From positions 62,001-126,000 of the forward strand of contig RMBW01000055.1 of assembly GCA_004009845.1 (NCBI GenBank): a stretch of 64,000 nt of DNA, read 5' to 3'. The notes under the pieces are model-generated. The model was not told the DNA's origin. It searched no databases and saw only the letters and a list, made by a program, of their open reading frames with translations. A program made the position numbers and the translations under genes. Of this stretch, positions 11,061-22,404 are shown piece after piece. Positions within the stretch are counted from its first letter, which is position 1. Every line of letters begins with the position of its first letter. The stretch is from Davidsoniella eucalypti (Eukaryota; Ascomycota; Sordariomycetes; Microascales; Ceratocystidaceae).

Positions 11061-14000
11061 TCGTGGTAGATAAGATACGGATATCTGGTTGGTCGGACCG
11101 GTGATAAGGGAGGGCTAGATAAAGATACAATTATACAATGTATATACAAGAAGATGCCTGCCTGTTTGCTTTTTCTAGAAACAAAATATAATGTCTAAAA
11201 AAAACCAACGGGTTTGCTGGTATCAAAAAAAGGAAAAAATTGAACAGCAAAAAGAAGAGAAAAAAGATACTTCAAGGCTGGCTATGAAAGACCGAAGAGA
11301 AAGGATGAAATGGACAAAAAACAGAAAAAAAAGAAGGAAAAAAAGGTAGCAGTGACTGACTGGTTAAGGCCAAAGTCGCAACTACCGCTACTGCGTGAAT
11401 CCGGAGCAAGAGGCTTCCTTTCCTGGCTTCCATCTCTATCTATCTATGGGAGTGAAGCTTCATGCATATGCAAAAGCAAGAAGCTGCCGTAAGTATTCGC
11501 TTCGCTTATTCGCCTAAGAGTAGAGCAAGTAGTAGTTACTAGCTCTAACTATGTTTTTTTTCTTGATTGTGCATTAAAGCCAGAGGTTGTAGCAGATATT
11601 GGGGCTTTGGCTTCGGGTAAAATAAGAAATAAGATACATAAAGTAGTAGGAAATGCACATACAAATATGCTCAATGCTCAAATAAGGACACACACGATAA
11701 AGAAATCACAAGTGCGCTGTTTGGTCTCCGGTGTATCTGCATCTCGAATTATTACCTGTATTATTTGCCCATAATAGGGCCCACTTTTTAGTCAAAAGTT
11801 ATTCTTTTCTGCCCTAACTTTGTTCTTTCCTTTTCTTTTGTAACTGATAAGAAATCAAGGCCAAGCGTTATATCATAAAGCAACTTACAAACACAGAAAA
11901 TAACCTCATTCTCAATATGAGATATAAAATCAGTAACATTCCATGCTTCCTTCTTCCTTGTCCATCTATTAGCCTACAGACTACAAGCAACAATATAACG
12001 ACTCGAGAACAAACATACAAGGTAAGGGGTCCACTACCGCCTGCCCCTGATAGGAAGGTATTTCCTTCCTGCTGGATGCAGAAGCCTGAAATAACGCCAG
12101 AAACTCCGACGAACTACGCAAGTCAAGCACGAAAAAGGTGAGAAAAAGACGACAAAAGACCAAGGATAAGGACGATTATCAATGGAAAAGAGACACTCAG
12201 AGTTTTCAGATTTGATATATACTGAGCAGTAAAAGAAAAGCCAAGCCATGTCGGCTTCTGCCAGCTGTCTTCCAGAGGCAGAAGTTACTCGTTGCAATTT
12301 CGCATGCTCTTTCCTTTAAACAGGCGCCGTATCTATAGCTAGCTAAGCCAATCATGTCGGTATTTGAGCTATCAAAGCGGTGAGATGTGGGGCCGACTCG
12401 CCGGTCAAGGTGCCGGGCTTTTGTTTTGTCTTGCTTTGGTTTTTTTTTTTATCTTCTCAGTAGTTTTAGTTTGAGAATACAATTTATCTTACGAGCATCG
12501 TCAGCTGCTGCCATATGAAAGTCATGTTATCTTGTCCAATCGAAAAATCAAGGAAAAAGAAGAAAATAAAGTGATATATATCCTATTTTTCGTCTTCTGC
12601 GTCGCTTTGCCGTTGCTGCAACCCTACTGTTGGTCCCCCAGTATATACAGATGTACTGCCACTAAACAGCCTATAAAGCTGATATTCTGCGCTGTACACC
12701 CAGTTCACGCCAATATTTGATGCATGACCACAATGCCAACCAGGGACACGCTTGCCTCAGGATCCTTGAGTATGCTAGCAAACATAATAAAATAGAAGGG
12801 GGCCTTGACAGTGTATGCTATGCAGTATATGCAGTATATATTCCGTAGGTTTATTTTATTCTGGAGTCCATTGAAGTCTGGGCGTTCTGTTCTTCTTATG
12901 CGAGAAGGCGCCTCTGATCAGCGTCTTCTTTCACCTTCTTTTCCTTCTCGCAGATCGTCTTACTCTTTCTCCCCTACAGCTTTAGCTAGTTATGGTCCGA
13001 TAATAAAGAAATGCAATATATCGGAAGGGCATGCATGAGCAGCTCAGCTGACCCCTTGGTTTGAGTATCATCGTAGGTGGATATGAGGGTTTTTAACCCT
13101 AGTAATGGACACAATGTTCGCCATGACATCGTCCCAACATCAACATTGGTTCGTTAAATATTTCTTTTAAAATTGATATCAATGCAAAGGGTCATCTTTC
13201 TCTGAATACAAAACAAACCCAGCACATGTCTCTTGCCAATCTCACAAGGCAACGCAGCCCGCAAGGGAGGGGCTTCCCAATACATGCCAAATACCTCTGC
13301 CCTGCCATTCCACCATCGTGGCAATTTCGCTATAGAAAGTCCACCCAAACTGCGTAGTTTTTGTGTGTCATATGTATGGGCGTGTGTATATATATGCCCA
13401 TTATCCACGGTACCGAGAGATAATATCGAGAGGATGGATGCATGGGCCTCGTGAGTGTATGACAAGCAACGAGAGAGAGACAATGGGGCAGGCGAGGCGA
13501 AGAATCTATCGTATTGTATTTCTTAGTAGTCCCATGTATCTAAGCGAGACGATCGAGACGGGGTTTAGGGATGGGATATCTTAAACGTATACAAAGCTTG
13601 GTTCTGAGCTTTGCCGTTCCTGAATCTAGTGGGTTTTGTATGGTGAGTAACCTAAAATGATTGATTTGATAGACCAGCAAAGCGTAAATCAGCACAGGTA
13701 TTGTATCATAGTTAGTTCCTGAATAGGAAATATCTTTGTTATTTGCTCCAATATAGGCACGGGCGTGCAATTTAAAACGTTGCATAATATTGCAAGTGTG
13801 CGTGACATTCTCATGTTATCAATAATGAGTACTCTCGAGAACCAACCTATATACATGGGACCATTGTCTTATCCATGCTTTTTGTGTCGATGACATCAAT
13901 GCGATCTAGATATACCAATATCTAGCCTAGCCCTGGCCGAGTCAAGATCTCCGGGTGCCTCCATTCCGAGATTTTCTGGTTGTTACACAGTCTGTTTCTG

Positions 14001-14675
14001 GGGGGTGAGGGTATCCAAGACCGGGAGTGTAGGCCTAGCCCGGCATCTGAGGGGTCTAGGCAATCAATCACAAGCCAATAAAGTCCATGTCCTTCTTCCT
14101 TTCCCAACGGTGAGAGAGACCACCTTGTTACATGCGGTACTCTCGGGTAACATTTGGAGGCTCCGTTACTGTCACTTCATTGAAGAATGCTAGACACGAT
14201 TGTTTGCATTCCTCGATCGTCCGCCGGTAGATTGAATACTACCATGGAACTAAGGAACTGCCGATTTATTGGCAGTAGTAGGAAAAGAAAGTATGGTGGC
14301 AACCAAACACCCAACTCCACTAGTGGCATTCCATAGCATCGTGAAATGACAGAGACTTTGTTGCGTGTGGGAGCCGAGCAGGTGAACAAGAAATCAAAAC
14401 AATGGACATCACAGCAAGTGTGCCGAAACACACAACAAAGGCAGGGCTTGGGCCTTGGTATAAGAGACGCCATGGAGCCGCATATTCATGAGTCTTGTGT
14501 TATTGTTCATCCTCACCAGATCTTTCCATTCTCTATCATCTTAGGTTCTCTCACTCTTTAGAGATCGTTCGTTTGCTGCTACTTTCATTTCTTTGAATTC
14601 CCTTCTGACAATCTTTTATATCATATTAATTACATATATTCTGCTTAATTTACAGCCATACCACTATATCTCAAC
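11061..14675. other. Gene-poor intergenic region
   Basis: 3.6 kb between divergent starts (MFS at 11060, chitinase at 14676). Short open frames exist on both strands, but none has fungal coding character, splice-supported extension or a recognisable domain. It contains the telomere-like octamer TAACCCTA at 13094-13101, preceded by AGGG so that the site is an inverted pair (AGGGTT-TTT-AACCCT). The final 200 bases are a pyrimidine-rich leader typical before fungal starts. Confidence 0.5.
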
Positions 14676-16855
14676 ATGGTCAACAAGTACTCTGCAGTTG
14701 CTGCCGTCCTGGCTAGCAAAGCTGTTTTAGCCGATGACATTATGTATGTCGGCTGTTATCCGCAAGTTACTATGACCGAGACTGTGACTTTCGCTGCCAG
14801 CGCATCCGTTGCTTCAGAGCGTGTCCCTGTGGCCAGCACATCCACAGTGACCACTACTGAGACCAAGACTGAGGTCAAGACTGAGGTCAAGACTGAGACC
14901 AAGACTGAGACCAAGACTGTATCTCTAACTAGCACTGGCGCTGCTCCTTCCACGGCTGTTGGCGCTGGAAGTGGTACTAGCTCGTACCCTACCTCAGTGC
15001 ACTATTCCTTCACTAACAGCACTGGCAACTCGGTAAGCTATTTATCACATCCACGACGGTGGTTCACGTAGTGCAGTATGAATGACTTGTTAACACAACT
15101 GTATAGACTCCTACCTCCTACGTTGCTAACTCTTCTGGCGGGATCTTCATTGATACTGCGAGCTCGTCATCGGTTGAGCCAACAACAACTACACATATCA
15201 AGTCGACTTCGACTCTGACTTCGACTGTTCCGTTCCCAACTGTGACTTCGAGCACGAATGGCACAAACGCCACAACTAGCTTGGCGGGCACTGGTAGCTA
15301 CGTCGCCAGTACCTATTTAACTGGAACTGGAACCGGGGCTGCGTCTACCGGGGCTGCGTCTACCGAGGCTTCGTCTGTTGTTTCTTGGTTCAACTCTACC
15401 CAGACAGCCACCTCTACTTCGGCTTTGACTACCTTGGCTTCGGCCACCTCCACCTCGGCTTCGACCACCTCGGCTTCGACCACCTCTGCCTCGGCTTCGA
15501 CCACCTTGGCTTCGGCCACCTCCGCCTCGGCTTCGGCCATTGCCACTGCCACTGTGAGTATAAACTGACTATCCATATCAACTGTGCCTATTGTGTTCTA
15601 ATATCATGTAGGCTTCTGGCTTTGCGAATGCTCTTTACTTCACCAACTGGGGCATCTACGGCGCCAACTATCAGCCTGCCGACTTGCCAGGTGATAAGGT
15701 AACGCATGTTTTGTATTCGTTTGCCAACATCCAGACTGATGGAACTGTGTAAGTACTCGTGTCTGCGCTATCAACGTTTGGCACCGTCTCTAACATATCC
15801 TTCATAGCTTCTCTTCCGACTCGTGGGCGGATACAGATAAGCACTACACCGGCGACTCCTGGTCTGAAACGGGCACCAACGCCTACGGTTGCGTCAAGCA
15901 GCTGTACCTGCAGAAGAAAGCCCACCGCCAGATGAAGCTCCTGCTATCTATCGGCGGCTGGACCTATTCGCCCAAGTTCATTGCTGCGACGCAGACCGAC
16001 CAGGCGCGCGAGACCTTTTGCTCTTCAGCTCTCACGCTCGTCAAGGACTGGGGTTTTGACGGCATCGACATCGATTGGGAATACCCTGCCAACGCCAACG
16101 AGACGGTAGCTTACACGGCACTAGTCAAGGAGTGCCGCAGCCAGTTCGACGCATATGCCAAGGAGTACGCCAACGACTACCACTTCCACATCAGCATCGC
16201 AGCCCCCGCAGGTCCCGAGCACATCGACAGACTGGACATCAAGGGCATGGACCAGTACGTCGACGCGTGGCACCTGATGGCCTACGACTATGCCGGCTCG
16301 TGGGATACCACGTCAGGCCACCAAGCCAACGTTCACATGAGCACGCAGCCTGTCAACAAGGGCGGCAACAGCACCAAGTTCAGCACCGACACGGCCGTGG
16401 AGATGTATCTCAACCAGAGCATCGACGCCAGCAAGCTTATCATGGGCTTCCCGCTGTACGGCCGCTCGTTCGAGGACACCGCGTACCCCGGTGCCAACTA
16501 CTCCACCATTGGCCCCGGCGGCGGCACCGAGGCCGGTGTCTGGCTGTACAAGAACATGCCGCGCAGTGGCGCCACCGAGTATTTCGATAGCGATTTGGTG
16601 GCGGCGTGGAGCTACGACAACGCCACGCAGGAGATGATCTCGTATGATACCGTCACGAGCGCCAAGGCGAAGACGCAGTGGATGCTGGACCAGGGCCTCG
16701 GTGGCGCGGTGTACTGGGAGGCGAGCGGCGATCGCAACGACAGCAAGAGCATCGTCAAGACTGTTGCCGAGGCGATGGGCACGCTGGAATCGTCTATGAA
16801 TTTGCTGTCGTACCCGCAGAGCAAGTACGCGAACATCCGGAACAATTTGGAGTAG
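14676..16855 (+). CDS. Secreted GH18 endochitinase with Ser/Thr-rich N-terminal stalk
   Basis: Four exons: 14676-15032, 15107-15553, 15612-15748 and 15808-16855, giving 662 aa. It hydrolyses chitin beta-1,4 bonds at the cell surface or outside the cell. A signal peptide (MVNKYSAVAAVLASKAVLA) is followed by about 250 residues of Ser/Thr/Ala-rich low-complexity stalk, expected to be O-mannosylated. The GH18 barrel follows: ANALYFTNWGIYGANYQPADLP, KLLLSIGGWTYSPKF, the catalytic DGIDIDWE (D398 to E405, E405 the expected acid), HLMAYDYAGSWD, and GGAVYWEASGD near the end. The barrel resembles fungal subgroup A enzymes such as Trichoderma Chit42. No chitin-binding module or GPI signal is seen. The stalk precedes the catalytic domain, the reverse of the common order. 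It converges on the GPI-like protein gene 283 bp away. Confidence 0.92.
14859..14918 (+). repeat. Five 12-bp repeats in chitinase exon 1
   Basis: Five units of GAG-(ACC/GTC)-AAG-ACT in frame, coding (E-T/V-K-T)5. They lie in the stalk just after the signal peptide. In-frame repeats of this kind expand and contract readily. Confidence 0.9.
15415..15545 (+). repeat. Degenerate Ser/Thr/Ala codon repeats in chitinase exon 2
   Basis: Iterated (GCTTCGACCACCTC-like) segments coding S-A-S-T-T and S-A-S-A patterns at the end of the stalk, directly before the intron that precedes the catalytic domain. Confidence 0.8.
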
Positions 16856-17138
16856 TCGGGCGTCGAGTAGGTCGAGTAGATTGAGCGATATTGCGGGGGC
16901 TCGGTTGCGATATTTGACGATGGTGTGTGTCTATACCCTCTTTTGGACCTGTTTCCTTTCCTTGCTTCACAGCTTCCCAGAAGCCTTGCACATTCCCTGT
17001 TTTATTTTTCCATGATTTTGTCTGTTTAATCCCTTTTTATAGTCTGTTTCCGCGCAGTTTTAGACAATCTTGTTTTCCTTATATATTTACTATATGAATT
17101 ACTATATCAAACCAGAAACCAAACACGGCCCTCTAGGG

Positions 17139-17849
17139 CTACATTACTATCGCCGACGAAACTACTAGGGACAGTAGCAACGCTACTATCATAGTATTTG
17201 CAATTCTGACCGCTCCGGCCGTCACCGGGCTATCTGCCGCTGCGCCGGTTCCTATGTCGGAGCCTGCGCCGAGAGCTGGAATGCTAGACGGCACGTTGCT
17301 AGCATTGGGGAGCAGCGCCGAGCCGGTGCCGGCGCCGGTCTTCTTGGCTGAGCCGGACGAGGTCACGGTGGCCGTCTTGATGGCAGTAGCCGTGACGATG
17401 CTCTGCATGGTAGTCGTGGTAGTGCCGTTGGTGAAGGGGAAGGACACGGTGGTGGTTGCCGTGCGCTCTGAGGACGATGCCGATAGTGCGGTCGTAGCAA
17501 CGGCTGTTGTGGCGTTTGTAGCTGCCGGTAGAGCGCTGAATGTGCGGAAGTCAACGGTCACGTTGAGTGTCGATAGAGGCAGAGGCGAAACCTCGACGTT
17601 GGCGGTAGCAGTCTGGGCAGAGATGGTTAGTCCAAGTAAATTCCTGCTTCTATAAGACATGTACGGTAGGGGACTTACTGTTGCTGCCGTAGTTTCGGCG
17701 GCCTTTGTCGATGTTGTCGTGTTTTCCCGGCGTAGAATGAGCACACTGAACGTCGTAGGATAAGCCGGAGCCCTGGCTTGAGGCTCTAGAGCCGAAGCGG
17801 CCGCCGCCACAGCCATAGAAAGGGCGGATATTAAGAAGCAGGGTCTCAT
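17139..17849 (-). CDS. Secreted Ser/Thr-rich, probably GPI-anchored wall protein
   Basis: Two exons, 17849-17679 and 17612-17139, giving 214 aa. The 66-nt intron (17613-17678) has donor GTAAGT, branch CTAAC and acceptor CCCAG, is a multiple of three and contains no stop, so the unspliced frame reads through (236 aa). A signal peptide (MRPCFLISALSMAVAAAASALEP) is followed by a Thr/Ser/Ala-rich body with N-glycosylation sequons (NVT, NAT, NGT) and a hydrophobic C-terminus (MIVALLLSLVVSSAIVM) after small residues, as in GPI-anchor signals. No enzyme domain is seen. Family assignment is not possible from low-complexity sequence. It converges on the chitinase; both products act at the wall, which may be coincidence. 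Confidence 0.75.
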   Translation of the reverse strand: MRPCFLISALSMAVAAAASALEPQARAPAYPTTFSVLILRRENTTTSTKAAETTAATVSPLPYMSYRSRNLLGLTISAQTATANVEVSPLPLSTLNVTVDFRTFSALPAATNATTAVATTALSASSSERTATTTVSFPFTNGTTTTTMQSIVTATAIKTATVTSSGSAKKTGAGTGSALLPNASNVPSSIPALGAGSDIGTGAAADSPVTAGAVRIANTMIVALLLSLVVSSAIVM

Positions 17850-19638
17850 ATTGACTTGAATATGTGGTGATACGGGAGTACGGAATATAGGGCTAAGCGC
17901 ACAGCGCTATAGTGAAGAAAGAAAAAAAAAGGACCAGCCAGAGGGAAGAGTTGGGGGGGTTCAGAGATCGTAGGATAACATTAAGGCGAGGATAAGACGT
18001 AATAAATGCCGGTACAGAGAAACGAACGCGATGTTGCAAAAAGTCTGCGCTGCAGAGAATTTGACTGGCCAGCCAGATTTTGAAGACGGAGGCGGAGATG
18101 CTGCTAGTATTCGATACAGTATAAGCGTGGCCAGTCTAGTTAATTGTTGCTTCTGTTCGATTTGGTGGTGTTTTGTCGTCGATTTGGTGATCTTTGGTGG
18201 TTGTTGTTTTTGCTAGTAACGAATGGAAATGACGACAAATACAATAGTAATAGATTATTAGGAAACAGGAAATGCTAGAAGAACTAAAAAGAACAGGAAC
18301 CACTGATGATAAGAGCGGAAGAAGACCAAGAAGAGGGAAGCAAGTCTGAGACTCTTTGCTTGCCAACACTAAAGCCTAGCAGAGTTCTTGCTCGGCTGGT
18401 TTCTACTCTCTAGTCTCTGAGCACCTCAACAAGGACGCCAAGACTTGTCCAGTGTATCATCGTCTGAGCCATCTCAAAATAGAGCACAGACGTTTCTCGC
18501 GATCTTTTGTTCCGCGCAATTCTCAGGCCACAAAGCAAGTGCTCCACGCAAAGCATCTTTGTCTTCTTTGCGCCTTACGGCTCTTCCTCAAGCTAATCTT
18601 GGAACAAGATTCATGCTGCCCCAGAATGTCTCTTGACGTCTTGGACTGCCTCTGGTAGCCCAGGTTTCTGGTGTCTCGCTCTTCAACTAGCTGCAGTCTC
18701 TTTGTCCCTAGTCCTTTTTTGTCGTCTCGATCTGAGACACGGACGACGATCAAACATGAAGCCCGGGAATCCTCCTCCCCCCCCCCTTGTCTGGTGTGAT
18801 GTCGCCAAACCGATCAGCCGGTCTTTAACAGCCAAAATCCAGGCTCTCTTAATCCAACGCACAAGTGGTCTTGTCTGTTTCACAGCCGTTCGACTTGTCG
18901 ACTAGAATATCTCTCGACGGTGCCAATCTAGAGACAGGCCAAACAAGTTTGTAGCCAGGTTCGTTCGTTGCCAAGACGTCTTGTTCTTCGTCTTGATCAG
19001 ACTCGCGCCTATATCGAGAAATGACACGACACATGATATGATCCGTATCCTGTAATCCAACCAGAAGAACATGAGAAAGAAACAAGCTTATTGTAGCCCT
19101 AAATATCTAATATCTAATTTCTGGTCATTTATAACTTGGCTTGTCAACTATATATGCAACTCTAGCTGATATTGATGGCTTAATAAGCAGCCCTGCTGCA
19201 TCCTTTCTTCAATGTATTGTGCCAACTCAGCCATTATGTCCATTATTCTCTGCTTCGACCTTGTGTTTGGCTTCCCGCCCGCATGACAGCTCATCTGTGC
19301 ATTTCAAGGATTTTGTACTGGTTGATACTAGTCGTACATATATAGCTAGCACTAACCCTAACTATACACTACCCTTTGCAAAAAGCCTAAGATCGCCCAG
19401 CGGAAATGACGTACTTTCCGTCTTGCTTTTGCTATCTTGCTCGATCTGTCTCTTTACATTTATTTTGCACTTTTTATATTTCGGTCTCGGCACCTTGGAA
19501 CTAACCAGATTTCATCTTGCATCCTGCGTCTTTTCTTCTAATCGTTGTTCAAGACAAACCCAAATCGACGCTTTTTGTCTTTGCACAATCTATTAATCAA
19601 AGAAACACACATATCCAGATATTCAGTCAACTTGAACT
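17850..19638. other. Intergenic region between wall-protein gene and J-domain gene
   Basis: 1.8 kb between divergent starts. Small open frames on both strands around 18.4-19.1 kb have no recognisable domain. At 19352-19364 lies CTAACCCTAACTA, almost two copies of the CCCTAA telomere unit. A pyrimidine-rich tract precedes the J-domain start. A C run occurs near 18777. Confidence 0.5.
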
Positions 19639-20649
19639 ATGTCTTCTGAAGCTCCCCCGGATTACTGTACGTTCCAAGTTCTAGCCTAAAAGCCTTCTTT
19701 TGTTTCCCCCATCCCCAGCTCCTCTTCCTCTCTATCTGCTTTTTTTTTACATTTATTTTATGTTTTTCCATGCTTTTATGACACCTGGTCGGCTAGTACT
19801 AACACGCAAACATTCTCTCTGACACAGACCAAATTCTTGGGGTGCCTGAAAATGCTTCGTCCCAAAAGATCCGCGAGGCCTACAAGCGGTACGTCTATAT
19901 ACGTCCAACCTCCCACCCCATGTTTCTAACAACCAACTAACCTGGTTCTCTTGTATAGCGCCGCTCTAAAAACCCATCCCGACCGTGTCGCCGCAAACCA
20001 CCCCGACCGCCCCTCCCGCACCCGCAAGTTCCAGCTCGTTAACGATGCCTACTACACCATTTCCGACCCCGAGCGACGACGGGAATACGATGCCCAGCGC
20101 CGTCTCTTCCAAAAGTCCAAGCCAGCCGACCCCTTCGAGGACCCGTTCGCTGATTTTGAAAACGCTGCCCCTCCACCATATTCTTCCTCCTCTTCTGCCT
20201 CGGCTGCTGCCGGAGGCGGAGCCGCTGCTACGGTATTTTCCTGGGCTTGGAACTACTTTACCGGTGGTGCACCACAAAAAGATCAGGACCAGCAACGGGC
20301 AAAGGCAGAAGATGCCCAGTTTGCTGACATCTTCGAGGAGATGTTGCGTGAGGAGGGCATGGCTGGCTCTGCTCCGTCTGATAGTGGTGCCTCTACTACT
20401 GCGACAGAACAGAAGCCAGGCCGTTTTTGGGGCGCTGTGGGCGGTGTGAGTGGCGGTGCTATTGGCTTTATCGTGGGTAATGTACCGGGTCTCGTCATGG
20501 GTGCGGCGGCAGGTAATCGTCTCGGCGCGGTACGTGATGATAAGGGCAAGAGTGTGTACGAGGTCTTCCAGGACCTGCCCGCTGATGACAAGGCGAAGCT
20601 TTTGACGGCGTTAGCGGCTAAGGTGTTGAGTCACTCGGTTGGTCTGTAA
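19639..20649 (+). CDS. J-domain (DnaJ/Hsp40-type) co-chaperone
   Basis: Three exons: 19639-19666, 19828-19888 and 19959-20649, giving 259 aa. The N-terminus is a J domain, DYYQILGVPENASSQKIREAYKRAALKTHPDR, with the HPD tripeptide at residues 36-38 that stimulates Hsp70 ATPase. Helix IV follows (RKFQLVNDAYYTISDPERRREYD). The middle is a proline/serine/alanine/glycine-rich linker. The C-terminal part has a conserved block FADIFEEMLREEGMAG and a glycine-rich hydrophobic stretch (GAVGGVSGGAIGFIVGNVPGLVMGAAAGNRLGAV) that could insert in or lie on a membrane. There is no zinc-finger region, so it is type III. Similar uncharacterised J proteins occur across filamentous ascomycetes. The client and location are unknown. 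Confidence 0.92.
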
Positions 20650-21076
20650 TATGAGAGAAGGTGATGTTCGATTATCTGGTTGCTCCTTTTTATCTAATCT
20701 CTGTATTGCTGATTTAGATGCTTTGTTATACTTTAGTTAGTGATGTCTAATAACTACTGTTTTCACGATTATATCCCGAACTACTTGTTCATATCATGTG
20801 TTGATATATATTAACCCTGTAATGCACTAACCCTATGACTACGCTGAGTAATGCCTCTGCTTAACTTCCACTGAGCGTCTCCACTTAATAATTTTAGTAA
20901 CACCCTCTTGATTAAGCTTGACAAATCCAAAAAAAATCGAACCTTTTTTGACAATTCCGTTATTCCGGTAAATCACAGCCTTTTTCTCACTTTTCATTCA
21001 TTTTTCTTAGTCTTGAATGACTACGAAATCAGAAAAACAATAATAAAATAATCCATATATCACCGGGTCAAAAGCA
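20650..21076. promoter_or_regulatory. Upstream region of COX17
   Basis: 427 bp between two plus-strand genes. It contains TAACCCTA at 20828-20835 and is AT-rich immediately before the COX17 start. No defined element assigned. Confidence 0.4.
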
Positions 21077-21648
21077 ATGTCTTCTGTCGGTAAGTTAAGA
21101 GAGATGCTTTTTTACTTTTGCCTTTTCTATTCTTCTTTTCTTTGATCATACCCAACAATTGGCTGGCACCAATGTTCTTTTCTTCTCTTACAGCTCTGCT
21201 TAGTCAACCATAACTAAGCAGAGTCTTTATCCCTAACTCTTCAATATAGAAGAGTGTCAGCCCATGGGATAAGATATTCTGGAAAGAACCACGACGATGC
21301 TTCCACAAGAACGACAATGTAGACCAGCCGGAGCTATGCTAACCACTATCCTCTCTATGTAGCCCCCCCCATAACTCCTGCAACTGCTGTCGCCGAGCCT
21401 CCGGCTAACAAGCCCAAGGTATGTATATATATATATGCCCCGTATCCTATATCTTCCTTGTATCCTTTCTCCAAATCTTATATCACAACTAAAACTAACG
21501 ACTTCAGCCTTGCTGTGTCTGCAAAGAAGAAAAGTCTCGTCGTGACGAATGTATGCTCTTCAGTAAATCCGCTGATCCCACTGCTGAGTGCTTGCCTACC
21601 ATCACCGCCTACAAACAGTGCATGGCTGGCTTTGGCTTCAAGGTTTAG
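21077..21648 (+). CDS. COX17: Mitochondrial copper chaperone Cox17
   Basis: Three exons: 21077-21089, 21363-21418 and 21508-21648, giving 69 aa. Cox17 carries copper in the intermembrane space to Sco1 and Cox11 for cytochrome c oxidase assembly. The diagnostic block PCCVCKEEKSRRDEC is present: C25-C26 bind copper, and C28/C38 and C51/C61 form the twin CX9C pairs oxidised by Mia40. The protein ends CMAGFGFKV, close to the yeast and human C-termini. Exon 2 codes a Pro/Ala-rich N-terminal stretch beginning in a run of eight C residues. Intron 1 is unusually long for this window (273 nt) and contains a strong hairpin. Length agrees with the family (about 63-70 aa). Confidence 0.96.
21194..21223 (+). 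other. 11-bp perfect hairpin in COX17 intron 1
   Basis: CTCTGCTTAGT (21194-21204) and ACTAAGCAGAG (21213-21223) are exact reverse complements around an 8-nt loop. The stem begins directly after a TTACAG acceptor-like site (21188-21193). A second small stem, CTCTTC/GAAGAG, lies at 21237-21254. Confidence 0.85.
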
Positions 21649-22404
21649 AAAACAAAAAAAAAAACCTTCATCAGCAACGTTATCGACAACATCGGTGCGA
21701 CGTGCTCTTCGCTCATGTGCCTCCTCCTTGGCAAATGCCACCTCAGTTCAGCTAAAGGGGCACGTGGTCTTGTTGCCGTGTTGGCCTCTTGTGTCACATC
21801 TTCGTACTTTCCTTCTTAGCATCATATCCTTATGTCTTTCTTTTTAGACCATGGCGATATGTATCTCCTTCTTCACTCTATGTATATTACTACCACGTTC
21901 TTCCTATCAGCTATTAATTTCCTTTCCTTGTTTGCCATTTCCTAGACATCAACTACCTGTATAACAAAGCTCTCTCCACCTTTAACTTTTGATGAATAAG
22001 CTGCATCTTCGTTATCATAGTCAGTCATAGCATATCTTGTTCATTAGTTCAACACTCACCTCTGAAAGACAACCATAATTGTGAAGTGGTCACTGTCAAT
22101 TTTTGATCTATCTAACTTGTCAACCGTCAAAGTCTGTTTCTAACCCAATTCCCACTTCATTTTCCGCCCCCAATTCCACCTAATAATAACATTGTACGAT
22201 GCATTCTTGTTCATAATCCACCAAAAAAACGTGTCCGGGATAAAAATATATAATCATGTGTAATCTGACACTGATCTTCAAGCACGTTACACACCGGACT
22301 ACAATAAAGAGATGGGTATTGTGTTAGTGAATAGCGTCATATGACATAATATATAGAACACCAACTTACGACTTTCAAATGTCTCGTTCACATCTGTCTC
22401 TCTT
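21649..22404. other. Convergent 3' intergenic region
   Basis: Flanks of COX17 (+) and the gene ending at 22405 (-). An open frame across COX17 exon 3 in another phase (21458-21847) is a shadow. Nothing else seen. Confidence 0.5.

Noticed and set aside
16075..16590. 171-codon plus frame rich in Arg, His and Gln
   Set aside because: Alternative frame of the chitinase catalytic exon.
8835..16855. MFS transporter and chitinase as part of a secondary-metabolite cluster
   Set aside because: No polyketide synthase, peptide synthetase, terpene cyclase, P450 or pathway regulator is present.
14676..17849. Chitinase and GPI-like protein as one regulated wall module
   Set aside because: They are convergent with separate promoters; co-location of two wall-related genes alone does not support a module.
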